Shown here in pieces: positions 55,195 to 64,000 of a stretch of DNA of 64,000 bases. The translations under genes were made by a program, and so were the position numbers. The notes under the pieces were generated by a model that had not been told where the DNA came from, ran no database searches, and saw only the letters and a list, made by a program, of their open reading frames with translations. Positions within the stretch are counted from its first letter, which is position 1. Each line of letters starts with the position of its first letter. Source of the DNA: Erigeron canadensis. Taxonomy: Eukaryota > Streptophyta > Magnoliopsida > Asterales > Asteraceae. Location of the stretch: assembly GCF_010389155.1 (NCBI RefSeq), contig NC_057763.1:7936649-8000648 (forward strand), read 5' to 3'.

Positions 55195-55206
55195 TGGCAT
55201 CAGAGC
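55195..55206 (+). promoter_or_regulatory. primer binding site of element H
   Basis: TGGCATCAGAGC, one base different from the tRNA-Met-complementary TGGTATCAGAGC. Confidence 0.88.
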
Positions 55207-55725
55207 ATAACAACTATATGTTGGCAGATCCATATCTCGATTTTGTGCATTTCTCATCAAATTTTCGAGTTTATATTTCGAAAACCGTTTTTGATCAAAC
55301 TGTGGGATTTTTCTACAGTTGATTTTACCTCAAAATTTGTACACCAGTCGATTTGTCTTCTCGATACGATTCCATTGATATAAAATTCATCAAAATCCGT
55401 TGAGAAACGAAGGAGATATCATTGATTTACTTTTTGAAAATTCAAAAACATTTGCTCGAAATTTGGGTTTTGAATTTGTTGTGTTTTGTGTAGAATTTTG
55501 TTCGTAGATGTGTAGTTGAGGTGAAAACGAGCAGTTTGCAAGTGATTTCACGTTCTAACTCCTAGTAATTCAAAAGTTATCGAAGTTTTTAAAGTCGTTA
55601 ATGGAGTTTTTTTGTATAAAACTGCTTGGCTGGTGAAAAAGAAGATCTCAGGAAGATTTTGATAGGATGATCTTGTTTTAGCTCCCAGAACAATCTTGAG
55701 ATAGTCGTATTACATTTTGCACTTA

Positions 55726-56216
55726 GGACGATCTTAGTAAGATCGTTTCACTTCTTGTCCCTAAGACGATCTTGACAAAATTGTCTCACCCAGGACGATC
55801 TTGTTTACTTTATTTGGATATGTGTAATTGAGTTTGTGGCTGTGTGGTTTAGTGTTTTGGTTGGGAACCATACACTCTGGCTAACTAATCCAAACGGATT
55901 GGTTTTGGTCAAAAATATTTTTCCTTCCAAGTCTAAACGAAACTCTGCCCAAAATTTTCCAAAATTTCTATACTTAGAAATTTTTCACACAAAAATTTCC
56001 AAGACGATCTTCCTCAAGATCGTATCATTTTTCTTCCAATACGATCTCCTCAAGATCGTCTCACTCTCAAACATTTAACTTAGCCAAATTTTCAACCATT
56101 TTCTAGGACGATCTCATCAAGATCGTCTCACCCTCTGAGCTTATATTTCAAAACGATCTCACCAAGATCGTTTCATTTTCAAATATTTCTTAGGACGATC
56201 TTCACAAGATCGTTCC
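55726..56216. repeat. GACGATCTT/AAGATCGTC hairpin array in leader of element H
   Basis: Seven hairpins: units such as GGACGATCTTAGTAAGATCGTT, AGACGATCTTCCTCAAGATCGT and GGACGATCTCATCAAGATCGTC, with arms of 7-9 bases, loops of 2-6, and mostly followed by TTCA(C/T) or CTCAC. Two more decayed single arms lie at 55650-55712. Confidence 0.93.
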
Positions 56217-56581
56217 AATTCTAAAAATCCTAAAATAATAATAAAAAAAAGTCTTTTGGCGGGAAAAATAATTTTTGTCCAGGGTCTTAAAAAGGGATAA
56301 TTCATGAAGATTTAAAATTTGATAGCATTAAAAAAATTTTAGGCCAATTTTCATCCGTTATCGACGCAGTTTTGGCGAAAAGTTTTAGAAATGATCAAAT
56401 TTTTCCTATGATCATGATATCCAAAGTTTACATGAAATTTCAAGTTTCTTGAGAACATATTTCGGCGGCAAAAATTTGAAGGGAAACCTGAAGTACAAAA
56501 TTTCCAAATTTCAATTTTAATTCTTTCACTTCAATTTCAATCACAATTACCTTTCATTTCATTCCACCTTTGCTCAACAAA

Positions 56582-57646
56582 ATGTCAAGTCCAAGTATCT
56601 CAAATTCGGTCAAAAATGATTTCATCTTCAATTTGTGGTTAACTTCCTCACCCAAGAAACCTACTTCATCCGAAGTGAAACTTCATAAAGATGGATTGTG
56701 TTCATGTTGTTCGTCGAAGCCTTATCCAAATCCTTGTCAAGTGATGAAGTTATTGATACATACGACCGCAACGGAAAATGTCAAGTTTCAAGAGGAAGTA
56801 GTTAGATTACAAGCCGAGAATGTATAACTGAAAGAACAAATGACCTACTTTCAAGCTGGGAATGTGAGGCTTAGAAATGAGATGAAAGAACTTCAAGTTG
56901 AAATTGGAAAGAAGAATGATGAGTTGATGTCACAAGTTTCATCATTGGAAGCTCGTCTCTTGAAGGAAACAACTCTTGTTTCTCAAATAAAGTCTGAAGT
57001 GTCATCAATTTCCTTGTCTGATTTGAGTTCTTCGATTGAAAAACAACTTGAGAAGATTCAAAGTCGAATTGCATCTTTCAAGTCGAAGTCTCTTGACACA
57101 AAAGTTGAAGCTATTCTGAAACGATCGAGTAGTTCTCCTGTTTCCAAGATTGATGATGTTCCAAAAACCCCCAACCGTAAAGTGTCTTAATTTACCAACT
57201 ATGCCTTGGAAAAGGATAGAAGGTACTCTCAGAAGACAAATATTGATGGAACAAAGACTCTCATTTCATTCTTATCATTTAAAGAAAATACCAAGTTCAT
57301 CTCTCAAGCAAAATCTCAGTTGAAGAAGCTGAAATGTCAACAAGTATACAAACCAAAGACAACTGAGTCAAAGTCATTCAATTATTCTCTTTCGAAGCTG
57401 TTTGACCTTGCACCTTCTCCAGTGCAAAAAGTGAATGAATTTGCTTCTCCACTGCTTCCACGGAAAATTCACTTTTCCTCAACCCAAGTTTTCATCCTCC
57501 GTGGAGTGCAGATTCTATTAGTCGAATCGATGACACTTTCCTTTGGAATGTCAAGACGAAAACCATTGGGCCTACACTCAAATGGGTCCCAAAGGTTGTT
57601 CGTAAGTGATTCGATGAATATGGCTTATACACATGTCAGTGTATAA
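56582..57646 (+). pseudogene. gag: Gag-like protein of element H, frameshifted
   Basis: ATG at 56582. The first 81 codons include CSCCSSKPYPNPCQVMKLL, then a coiled coil (ENVKFQEEVVRLQAENV) interrupted by a TAA at 56825. The coil goes on in the same frame (56840-57190, RLRNEMKELQVEIGKKNDEL), then shifts. The part to 57646 ends near a 'tctacactcaaatgggtcccaaaggttgt' stretch that in another frame reads as the LKWVPK Gag end of some copia elements. No zinc knuckle is seen. Its coiled-coil style resembles the Gag tail of copia C. Confidence 0.65.
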
Positions 57647-58306
57647 CCCAGGCTAAAGATGTTGTTTATTGGACTACTACTTCATAATGGTTGATTCCCC
57701 AGTTTCAACTTCAAAGAGACATGATGAACATGTGGCCACACATTCATCATGAGGGGAAGAAAGAAAACAATGAAGTCGAACAAGTGTGTGTGCTTTCTTG
57801 AAATTTGATGGGGAGAAAGAAGAATTCATCAGTTGAGGGGAAGAAAGATAAATTGTTGACTAAAGTGATCCCCAAATTATTCTTTGAAGATAGTTATCGC
57901 CAACGTGCTAGGTACGCCGCGGGTACACCCTATAGATAAGCGTTGGTGGTACGCAAATATGATTGTTTGATCGAGGGGAAGTTTGCGATGAAAATGATGT
58001 TTGTCCAAATGCTTCAAGAGAAAGATTCATTAATTAAGGGGAAGTGTAACAAAGTTAAGATTGTCAAGAAGAGGCTTTCATGTTCAAACCTAAAGAGCCA
58101 AGATCAAGTTTCCACAATGCTTATACTCTGAGAAGATTCAATACTTAAAGATACATCTTTAAGATAAGTGTGAAGATTAAAGACGTAAAGCCAAGTTTGA
58201 TGGAAGATCTTGAAGACAATGAGAAAGCTTCAAAGACATTCATCAACAAATTCGTATTTAAAGATGATGTCATGCATGTATTACATTTCAACACTAAGAG
58301 GAAGAA
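57647..58306 (+). other. non-coding 3' part of element H
   Basis: Contains four purine-rich GAGGGGAAG-type motifs (57750, 57836, 57974 and 58036), and a final AAGAGGAAGAA directly before the 3' LTR that is the likely polypurine tract. No convincing frame. Confidence 0.65.
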
Positions 58307-58571
58307 TGTTAGAACTAAAAATGGTGTTAAAATGTAAATGTTTTAGAGGTGGAAGGGGCATTAGTGAAACTTAGATTTATGATATAAATAGCCCCCTTTC
58401 ACACATTAATTGTAAGCCTTTTCCCATTTTACACATTAATCATTCCATTTCACTCTAATTATTCTCTCTCCATCTCCATCTTCAACCTCCATACACACAA
58501 AAACACCTTTTCACACACTAACCTTAATTTCACCATTAGAACACAAATCGAGCTTAAATTTCTATTTTACA
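58307..58571 (+). repeat. 3' LTR of element H
   Basis: 265 bp, TGTTAGAAC...TTTTACA, with an intact TATAAATA at 58384-58391. Confidence 0.93.
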
Positions 58572-58961
58572 CCGATTCCTGAATTTAATCCACCACCTAT
58601 CCTTGTTCCACCATATAGACAGGACGACGATTCTTTCTTCTCTACGCCCGCCCAGATGGACATGTTTTCACAGCCCCATGACTTAGGAGAATCTCCTAGA
58701 GGGCCGGTCCAGTTTGGTCGATACACGGGTGGTGATGCTGGTGTTTCATCTTCTATGCCTAGTTTTACTGCAGGTACTGGTTCTGGATTTGCCGATATTG
58801 CTAGCGGCTCAGGAGGATTTGCTGCTGGTGGGTCTGGATATGCAAGAGATCAAGCAGGAGGTGGTTATGGTGGCTCTGGCTCAGCACATGAGGAGGACCG
58901 TAACTGGGTGACCGATCTTTTTGCTCCACCCAATTTTTCGTGGATACCCTGGACAGCATGA
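58572..58961 (+). pseudogene. Athila-type downstream ORF, C-terminal part
   Basis: Immediately after element H the interrupted protein resumes (PIPEFNPPPILVPPYRQDDDSF). It runs through a Gly/Ser-rich tail (FADIASGSGGFAAGGSGY) to a stop at 58959-58961. It confirms that element H inserted into this ORF. Confidence 0.75.
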
Positions 58962-60113
58962 GTGATGATAGTGATGATGATGACTCCCATCCGGTTCCGT
59001 GGGATGGAGTCGTATGTTGATTAATTGTTATTCATATCGGTATCTGGATGACTGTACCTTATACATTGTTTCTTATTTTCTGTCTTTAATGCTGTTGGTA
59101 TCCACCCTACGGGGTGATGAGACATTTTCATTTGTATTTTCATTTTCTTTTCTTCTCTTTAGGTTTTATTTGTTGCATGAAACAGTTATTACTTTGATAA
59201 TCTTGGAAATTTGCTTTAATTTTGATGCAAGTGAAACAGGTTCTTACATTTGATGGCTATAGCGCAACACAAGTGTGGGGGGAACCCCTTGGATTCTCTT
59301 CTCATCTATTTTCTATGGCATGAATGTGTTGATTGTGTGATGGTGTGCGTATGCTGGCAGTAAGTTCAACGCTTTATTGTTGCTTGTATGTTTGATGCAC
59401 ACACAACTCTCGCACTTTCTGTTTTGGTACAAGGTGTTTCTCCCGCCAACCAGAGTGTTCTTCCTATTTTGGAAGCGCAATTTGTAACACGGGGTCGACT
59501 AACTTGTTTCGAAATGGAATGTGTCCTTATTCCGGTATGTGCTCTTATTTTTCTATGTCGCTTACCCCTATGTACTCTTGTTTGACCAAAGATGGACATT
59601 GGGGGCATTGTCCACCTTAAGTGTGGGGGGTGGGGGTGGCAAATAGGTTTAAGCTGCCGGGTTTATCGCTTTTGTTGATTTGCCATTGAGATTTCTACCG
59701 ATTTTGTTGATGTGTCCCTCTCATAGGCCTTTGGATTCTATCTAAGGGTAGGATTCTCCATTTCAAGCTCTTCACTGTGATGTGCATGTTTAAAACTGGT
59801 GCTTTCAATTTGGCGGGATAATAGAAGTTGATATGATTTTTAAACTTGAGTTGAACTTGTCCTTGTGGTAAATTTCTTGTCACTTAATTTTTAACTTAAT
59901 GAGCAATTTTACTACAAATTTTTCCTTGACAAAAAATTTTAATTGGCGAAGTGTGTTCTGAACGGTTATTTGGCTAGTCCTTCGGGATTGATAACATTAC
60001 TTGCATACTCATATATATCCAAAACACCCAATTGTCAGATTTCATCATTTCATATATAGTTGTTGTAAGTCCCAACTATTACTAGATGGGTGCTGAAGAC
60101 ACCTCTATGTCGA
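58962..60113 (+). other. non-coding 3' tail of Athila G and flank
   Basis: Contains two purine-rich blocks (aagtgtggggggaacc at 59268 and aagtgtggggggtgggggtgg at 59618), the second a candidate polypurine tract. The expected 3' LTR start after it is not recognisable. Short frames on both strands (59366-59608) show no domain. Confidence 0.5.
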
Positions 60114-61040
60114 TGGTGAGTGAACTATGCAACACAATCAATTAATCTGGATATGACCAATTTAGATTGATTGTGTATCAGGTTAACTGGAGTAAATGTA
60201 TTAAGGTGACAGAATACGTAAACTAATACAATGCAATAATATAAATGTCAAGTATATAAATTGGTGAGACAATATGTAATTTTCAAGTGTATTTTATTTA
60301 TTGGTTGTTTAAATAAAATACAAGGTTGTTGCGGAACCAAGATAATACATGAATGTAAATATCCTAACAACCCATGAATTACAAGTGATCTAAACTTGGA
60401 AATTCTCCTAAACAATCGAAACACTTAAAGTTGTGAAATGTTCCTTTTTGCGATTGAGAGAATGTTTCACAAGTTCACCAATATTGCAGAATATATGTAT
60501 TTGCAAAGTTGTTGAAAATGCTTGTGCAAAGACCTCTATTTATAGTCGAAGATTGAGCATGGGGATCTCAACTTCGACGTACAAATATGGTTGACAGCAC
60601 ACAAAAGTATTGTTTAAATAATCCTTTGTGTGTGCTAAATAAAGTAAGACAAAAGGTTACTTTATTCAACCACTCTACATCTTTGCACCTTTATCGAGGA
60701 ACAATATCATTGTCCGGTTAAAAGGATGTAGAGTAAAAAGGTCCTCCTCGTAATCAGTGTAAAACTTTGTAAGAGCATTTACACTGGAGGATTCTCCAGT
60801 TGATTGATCTGGTAGATTGTCAACTGGGCTTCGCTGCCATTGCCAATCTCTGTCTTCCATTTGTTGTCTTTGACTTCAACTGGAAGGTCTTCAGATTTTA
60901 GTCTTCAGATCTCAACTGGAGGAAGTCATCAGTTGCTAAACCTGTACAATGCAACTGGACTTTTAATATTTCGGACAATTCTGCATGCTCTCTAGATGTC
61001 GCTGGAGAGCTCCAGTTTACAGTTTAAACTGGACCTAACA
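60114..61040 (-). repeat. 3' LTR of copia element D
   Basis: Starts on the minus strand TGTTAGGTCCAG at 61040, right after the purine tract TAGGGGAATT (61050-61041). TATA (CTATAAATAGAGG) lies near 60545. It is collinear with solo LTR E (931 bp), which places the left end near 60114, where TGGTGAGTG matches TGTGAGTCC of E. The left end is uncertain by a few bases. Confidence 0.82.
60768..61034. repeat. CAACTGG/CCAGTT hairpin-word array in LTR D
   Basis: Within 260 bases: CTCCAGTTG, CAACTGGG, CAACTGGAAGG, CAACTGGAGG, CAACTGGAC, CTCCAGTTTACAG and AAACTGGACC. The homologous segment of LTR E has CTTCAG/CTGAA. Confidence 0.8.
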
Positions 61041-61050
61041 AATTCCCCTA

Positions 61051-61313
61051 ATTGTCCTGAAATATTGCCAAGTATTTTCAAACTTGTTTCTATACAAGTT
61101 TAAGTTTGAAATACTTGAGTTTGATAAAACCTATTAAGTTTCCAAGACATTTTTATAGATCATCAAATGTCTTGGATTTAGTTTTAATTGTTTGTAGATC
61201 TTATCAGATATCTTACTTGTGAGTTACAACCTGGCAATTTGTATATACACAACATTTACAAAGAAGTTCCAAGAAAGTAAACAAAATTACAAGCAGATAG
61301 TTAGAAGGATAAC
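61051..61313 (-). other. spacer between the extra ORF and the LTR of element D
   Basis: AT-rich, non-coding, 263 bases, comparable to the 127-base spacer in element C. Confidence 0.6.
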
Positions 61314-62393
61314 TTAAACAGATGGCCCTTCGCCAGTTTTCCTTCTTTTTACAACTGATGAAATTGGTTGTGTGTCCTCAAGATGAAGGCCTAATCTTTC
61401 TTCAATGTTTTCCTTGAACTTGATCAGATTTTGCAGTACATATTCCCAGCCCTTTTCAACCTTGTTCTTCCTCTGCCTCCCTTCCAGCAGCCTCAACATC
61501 TCTACATGCTCAGAATGACCATATTGATGGACATCCGGGTTCTCAGTCGTTCTCTTAGGTCCACCAAAGTATTGTACCTCAACAACAAAATGCTTAGCAC
61601 CAGGCTTGATCGAAACTTTAATGTCAGTAATCTTACCTCTATTGTACCTTCGACGCTGTACATCAGACAAATATGTGCGAGCCTCAGATTCATTTGTCAG
61701 TTTAATCTTGCTCGTGCTCAGCTTTTGAGTAGCAGCTCGAATATCATCAGTTGTGGGTTCAGATGGTTCTACCCAAGTCCTTAGATTTGCATCCCTTGGC
61801 AAAGCCTTTTGTTTTCTTCCTTTAGACTTGGTTGGATTCAACATTTTGGTGACCGCCTTCTTTACCTGCTCAGTTCTCTTGAGAATCCCTTCAGACCTAA
61901 TCTCTCTGGCCTTTTCCACCGACACATTCAAACACTTGGCATCCAGTTCAGCCTCATCATCCTGATAGTGTTTGTCCAGTTCAACTTCAAGAATCTCCTT
62001 TTGTGCATTGACTATCCTTGGATCTTCTTTGATTTTCTTGTATTCAACAAGTGTCAAGCTAAGGAGTTGAGCATCAGTGACATCAACAAGAGGGGTTGGA
62101 AGATTTTTTCTTGATTCGAATTGGTTTACCTTCATCTGTTTCTTCCTTTCCTTGACCAGGTATCCCACTCTTGTTAACTTCTGACTCTCACTTTCAGTAA
62201 CTGGAGGCAACAAATCAACATTGCCAGTTTCCAACATTGGTGCATCGGTCGCCGGTTCCATAGATTCATCAGCAATGGCCTTTCCCTTATCAACACTCCC
62301 CTTCACCACATCATCAAACACTTCAAACACCTGCTCACCAGCCTCAGTACTGGTAGCAACCACCATCTCCTTCCCTGCACCTGAAGTCTCCAC
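61314..62393 (-). CDS. extra ORF of element D, C-terminal part
   Basis: 359 open codons. Lys/Glu-rich, with likely helices (LVEYKKIKEDPRIVNAQKEILEVELDKHYQDDEAELDA), a basic linker (NPTKSKGRKQKALPRD) and a C-terminus RRKTGEGPSV. It shares the position (last gene before the LTR) and general style with 29502-30938 of element C, though sequence similarity of this part is weak. Its coding strand is rich in the CCAGTT/CAACTG word of the LTR. Function unknown. Confidence 0.7.
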   Translation of the reverse strand: METSGAGKEMVVATSTEAGEQVFEVFDDVVKGSVDKGKAIADESMEPATDAPMLETGNVDLLPPVTESESQKLTRVGYLVKERKKQMKVNQFESRKNLPTPLVDVTDAQLLSLTLVEYKKIKEDPRIVNAQKEILEVELDKHYQDDEAELDAKCLNVSVEKAREIRSEGILKRTEQVKKAVTKMLNPTKSKGRKQKALPRDANLRTWVEPSEPTTDDIRAATQKLSTSKIKLTNESEARTYLSDVQRRRYNRGKITDIKVSIKPGAKHFVVEVQYFGGPKRTTENPDVHQYGHSEHVEMLRLLEGRQRKNKVEKGWEYVLQNLIKFKENIEERLGLHLEDTQPISSVVKRRKTGEGPSV

Positions 62394-63270
62394 AAGAGTG
62401 CGAGGGGCATGAACAGAGTTGGTTGGAGGATTCCACTAACTCGTTCAGTTTGCCAAACACCAAGTCCTCATTGGCAGAGAACTTGTTGATCCCCAGGTCA
62501 ACCACTTTAACATTTTGCATATGATCCTTTTGGTACCTGGAGAGGGACTTGGTGTTTTTATCAAGTGTCTTTTGAATCTCTTCCACCCTCGTGAGAAGGT
62601 TCGAGAGATCGGCTTGGAAAGACACAAATTGGCTTTCCAGTGACGGAGGAGAAGGAGTCACTGGACCAGCCCTGAAAGCTACAGGTGCAACTGGACGAGG
62701 TATGACAATATCTGGTTCTCCAGTTGCAGTAGCGTCAGTTGATAGAAGAGGAGGGGTTGTAGAAATGAAGGGAAGAGATTCAATTTGTCGTTCATGCTGA
62801 GAATGCTCAGGTGTGAACGACGGCAACGGTGGTGTTAGGATGTGTCTATTTCTAGGCACACCCATAGAAGAAAGTAGTTGGCGAGAGGCGAATATAGGAG
62901 GTATATCTAAGCTTTGTACAGTAGTTGGGGAAACTGAAACATGTGGTTCTTGGTGTTGACCAAGGAGAGAAGGGAGCTGATCAAGTACAGTTGCATCAGC
63001 CATCTCCTGGTCAGATTCAGTCTCAGATGAGTTCGAAGACTCAAGCTGAAACTCACCCTCATTTATGCCAAGATCCATAAATGTTGGGGGTGGCTGAACA
63101 AGTTGTTCAGACTCCTGATGACCAGTTTGAGTAGCCTCAATGGTTTCATCAGTTATGGGATCCGTTGCCAAGGCATCTTCTCCCTGGACAGAGGTAACTG
63201 GTGCCTCAACTACAACTGCTCTATCCTCAGTTGCAATATCACTGGCTGCGGCTTCAGATACCACAGTCAC
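62344..63270 (-). CDS. extra ORF of element D, middle part
   Basis: 308 codons. Acidic, Pro/Ser/Thr-rich segment with GEFQLESSNSSETESDQEMAD, which corresponds to DEFQLDSSNQADEIEASDMEVD in element C, and a helical part LTRVEEIQKTLDKNTKSLSRY. It overlaps the next part by 50 bases in another frame, so the two were once joined. Confidence 0.72.
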   Translation of the reverse strand: MTVVSEAAASDIATEDRAVVVEAPVTSVQGEDALATDPITDETIEATQTGHQESEQLVQPPPTFMDLGINEGEFQLESSNSSETESDQEMADATVLDQLPSLLGQHQEPHVSVSPTTVQSLDIPPIFASRQLLSSMGVPRNRHILTPPLPSFTPEHSQHERQIESLPFISTTPPLLSTDATATGEPDIVIPRPVAPVAFRAGPVTPSPPSLESQFVSFQADLSNLLTRVEEIQKTLDKNTKSLSRYQKDHMQNVKVVDLGINKFSANEDLVFGKLNELVESSNQLCSCPSHSCGDFRCREGDGGCYQY

Positions 63271-63351
63271 AGGCTGTGACTGGTCAGATGTAGCAAGTCC
63301 TGATCTGGATCTCCTTCTGCTTTTGGAAGATCTCCTTGCTTTAGGAACCGC

Positions 63352-63942
63352 CTAGACTCCAGCTTCTGCCACAGTCACAACACCGGCAGACGAACTGGTG
63401 GGTCCCTCATTATTTTGAGGCCCGCCCAGTTGCCTTTCTGACTCACCAGATGGTGGTGCATCAGTTCGAGAGAATGCAAAAATTATTCTCGGGGAAATCT
63501 GGACTTCATCAGAAGTAGACACCAGATTGTCCAGATTCCTTAAAAGTTCTGGCATAGAGAACAAGGATTGTGTATTGTTGTACTCTTCTCTGCCCAGAAC
63601 ATGAATGAAACAGAGGGATAAAAATCTTGAGAAGGGGATACAAGGACCCCTGTTGCCTTTCAACTTAAAAACTAGGCTTCTGAACAGGATACCAGCAAAA
63701 TCCACCCTCAGTCCATTCCAAAGGCATTAAGCCATCTCTGCCTGGAAGGAGTTTATCTGGTCCAATCCACCAGAACTCCCTCCCAAACTTTCCACCAAGT
63801 GGACCATAAAGAACTTCCAGGATGGTGAAAGCCCTCTCATAGTAATGGACCCCTTGGTCTTCAAAACATCCCCCTCCACCATCTCCTTATTCCCCATGTC
63901 AAGGAAGACCTGACGAATATTTATATTGGAGGGAATCACCAC
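63352..63942 (-). pseudogene. extra ORF of element D, N-terminal part, interrupted
   Basis: Two frames, 63942-63727 and 63705-63352. The first contains FFMVHLVESLGGSSGGLDQINSFQAEMA (LFTHVIHCLGGNSGSLDQATAAQMQ in C) and ends at a TAA. The second contains DFAGILFRSLVFKLK and PFSRFLSLCF (DFASVIFEDLKRKV and PFARFLSLIF in C). The N-terminus continues beyond 64000, where an in-frame TAG at 63962 is also seen. This shared domain is the best evidence that C and D carry the same extra gene. Confidence 0.75.
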
Positions 63943-64000
63943 TGGACTTTCATCATGTCTCTAATAGTTGAGGTTAAGGGCTTCCCTCATCGTTTCAACG

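Larger units (their letters stand above)
54928..58571 (+). mobile_element. non-autonomous gag-only LTR element H nested in Athila G
   Basis: Two 265-bp LTRs (54928-55192 and 58307-58571), starting TGTTAGAAC and ending TTTTACA, differ at about eight positions by eye. A TGGCATCAGAGC primer site (55195-55206) lies two bases after the 5' LTR. The flanks CCGAC and CCGAT give a five-base duplication with one mismatch. Internally there is only a Gag-like coding region and a long leader with hairpin words; no protease, integrase or reverse transcriptase. This matches terminal-repeat retrotransposons with a gag gene that are mobilised in trans by a related element. Confidence 0.92.
50555..59640 (+). 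mobile_element. Athila-type Ty3/gypsy element G, 5'-truncated
   Basis: Starts abruptly inside the reverse transcriptase-RNase H junction, with no LTR, gag or protease. It then runs through RNase H, integrase, an Athila-type downstream ORF and a non-coding tail with two 'aagtgtggggg' purine blocks (59268-59283 and 59618-59638). Integrase lacks a chromodomain. The downstream ORF and the GGGAGGCAACCC block after pol are Athila features. A nested LTR element (54928-58571) splits the ORF. No 3' LTR is recognised before the LTR of element D at 60114, so the right end is approximate. Confidence 0.88.
60114..64000 (-). mobile_element. Ty1/copia element D with extra 3' ORF, 3' portion
   Basis: On the minus strand: extra ORF (63942-61314), non-coding spacer, polypurine tract and 3' LTR. 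Gag-pol and the 5' LTR lie beyond the right window edge. Assignment to Ty1/copia rests on homology of its extra ORF to that of element C, which still has copia RNase H upstream. Confidence 0.8.

Overview
This is a stretch of eukaryotic plant nuclear DNA. The evidence is a spliced CONSTANS-like B-box/CCT gene, a plant-type ubiquitin first exon, Ty1/copia, chromovirus and Athila retrotransposons, an endogenous plant pararetrovirus copy and many small MITEs. The retrotransposon types and the extra ORF carried by two copia elements remind me of Asteraceae genomes, but that is an impression and was not tested. Only two loci look like host genes: a complete CONSTANS-like gene (36073-37996, two exons) and the first coding exon of a ubiquitin gene (4314-4416, minus) with its TATA box. 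Almost everything else is transposable-element sequence in various stages of decay.

Layout. 1-4175: 3' part of a Ty1/copia element with its 3' LTR. 4314-4537: ubiquitin exon 1 and promoter. 4963-10125: endogenous pararetrovirus copy, set exactly between two (TA)n tracts and lacking a recognisable reverse transcriptase. 10126-16255: AT-rich DNA with a copia solo LTR (13112-14042) and a chain of small DNA elements separated only by (TA)n tracts. 16776-17770: remnant of a minus-strand Ty3/gypsy element. 17894-22313: non-coding LTR-like sequence. 22314-31695: copia element C with both LTRs, a deleted pol and a long extra ORF downstream of RNase H. 32149-33339: Athila-type solo LTR. 34500-34840: LINE tail. 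35288-35723: palindrome-rich MITE. 36073-37996: CONSTANS-like gene. 38351-46781: complete minus-strand chromovirus (Ty3/gypsy) with a perfect CCCTG target-site duplication. 47529-48419: Harbinger-type element with TAA duplication. 50555 to about 59640: 5'-truncated Athila element whose downstream ORF is split by a nested gag-only LTR element (54928-58571). 60114 to the end: minus-strand copia element D, which carries a homologue of element C's extra ORF.

The most unusual pattern is a recurring architecture. At least seven retrotransposon sequences here each carry an array of short inverted-repeat 'words' that can fold into hairpins, and each family has its own word (CACTGCGCCGCAGTG, GACGATCTT/AAGATCGTC, GAGCACGGCC, GGCGTA/TACGCC, AGCGGCGCTGG, CTTCAG/CTGAA, CAACTGG/CCAGTT, CGCTGA/TCAGCG). 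In the Athila array the two arms change together (CCCACTG/CAGTGGG beside CCTCACTG/CAGTGAGG), which suggests the stem is maintained. Two homologous copia LTRs (elements D and E) carry different words at the same position, and in elements C and D the same word also appears enriched inside the extra ORF. I know of no named feature class for this.

Boundaries are base-level where terminal inverted repeats and target-site duplications are visible, and approximate elsewhere. Protein calls rest on motifs read by eye; no database search was possible.
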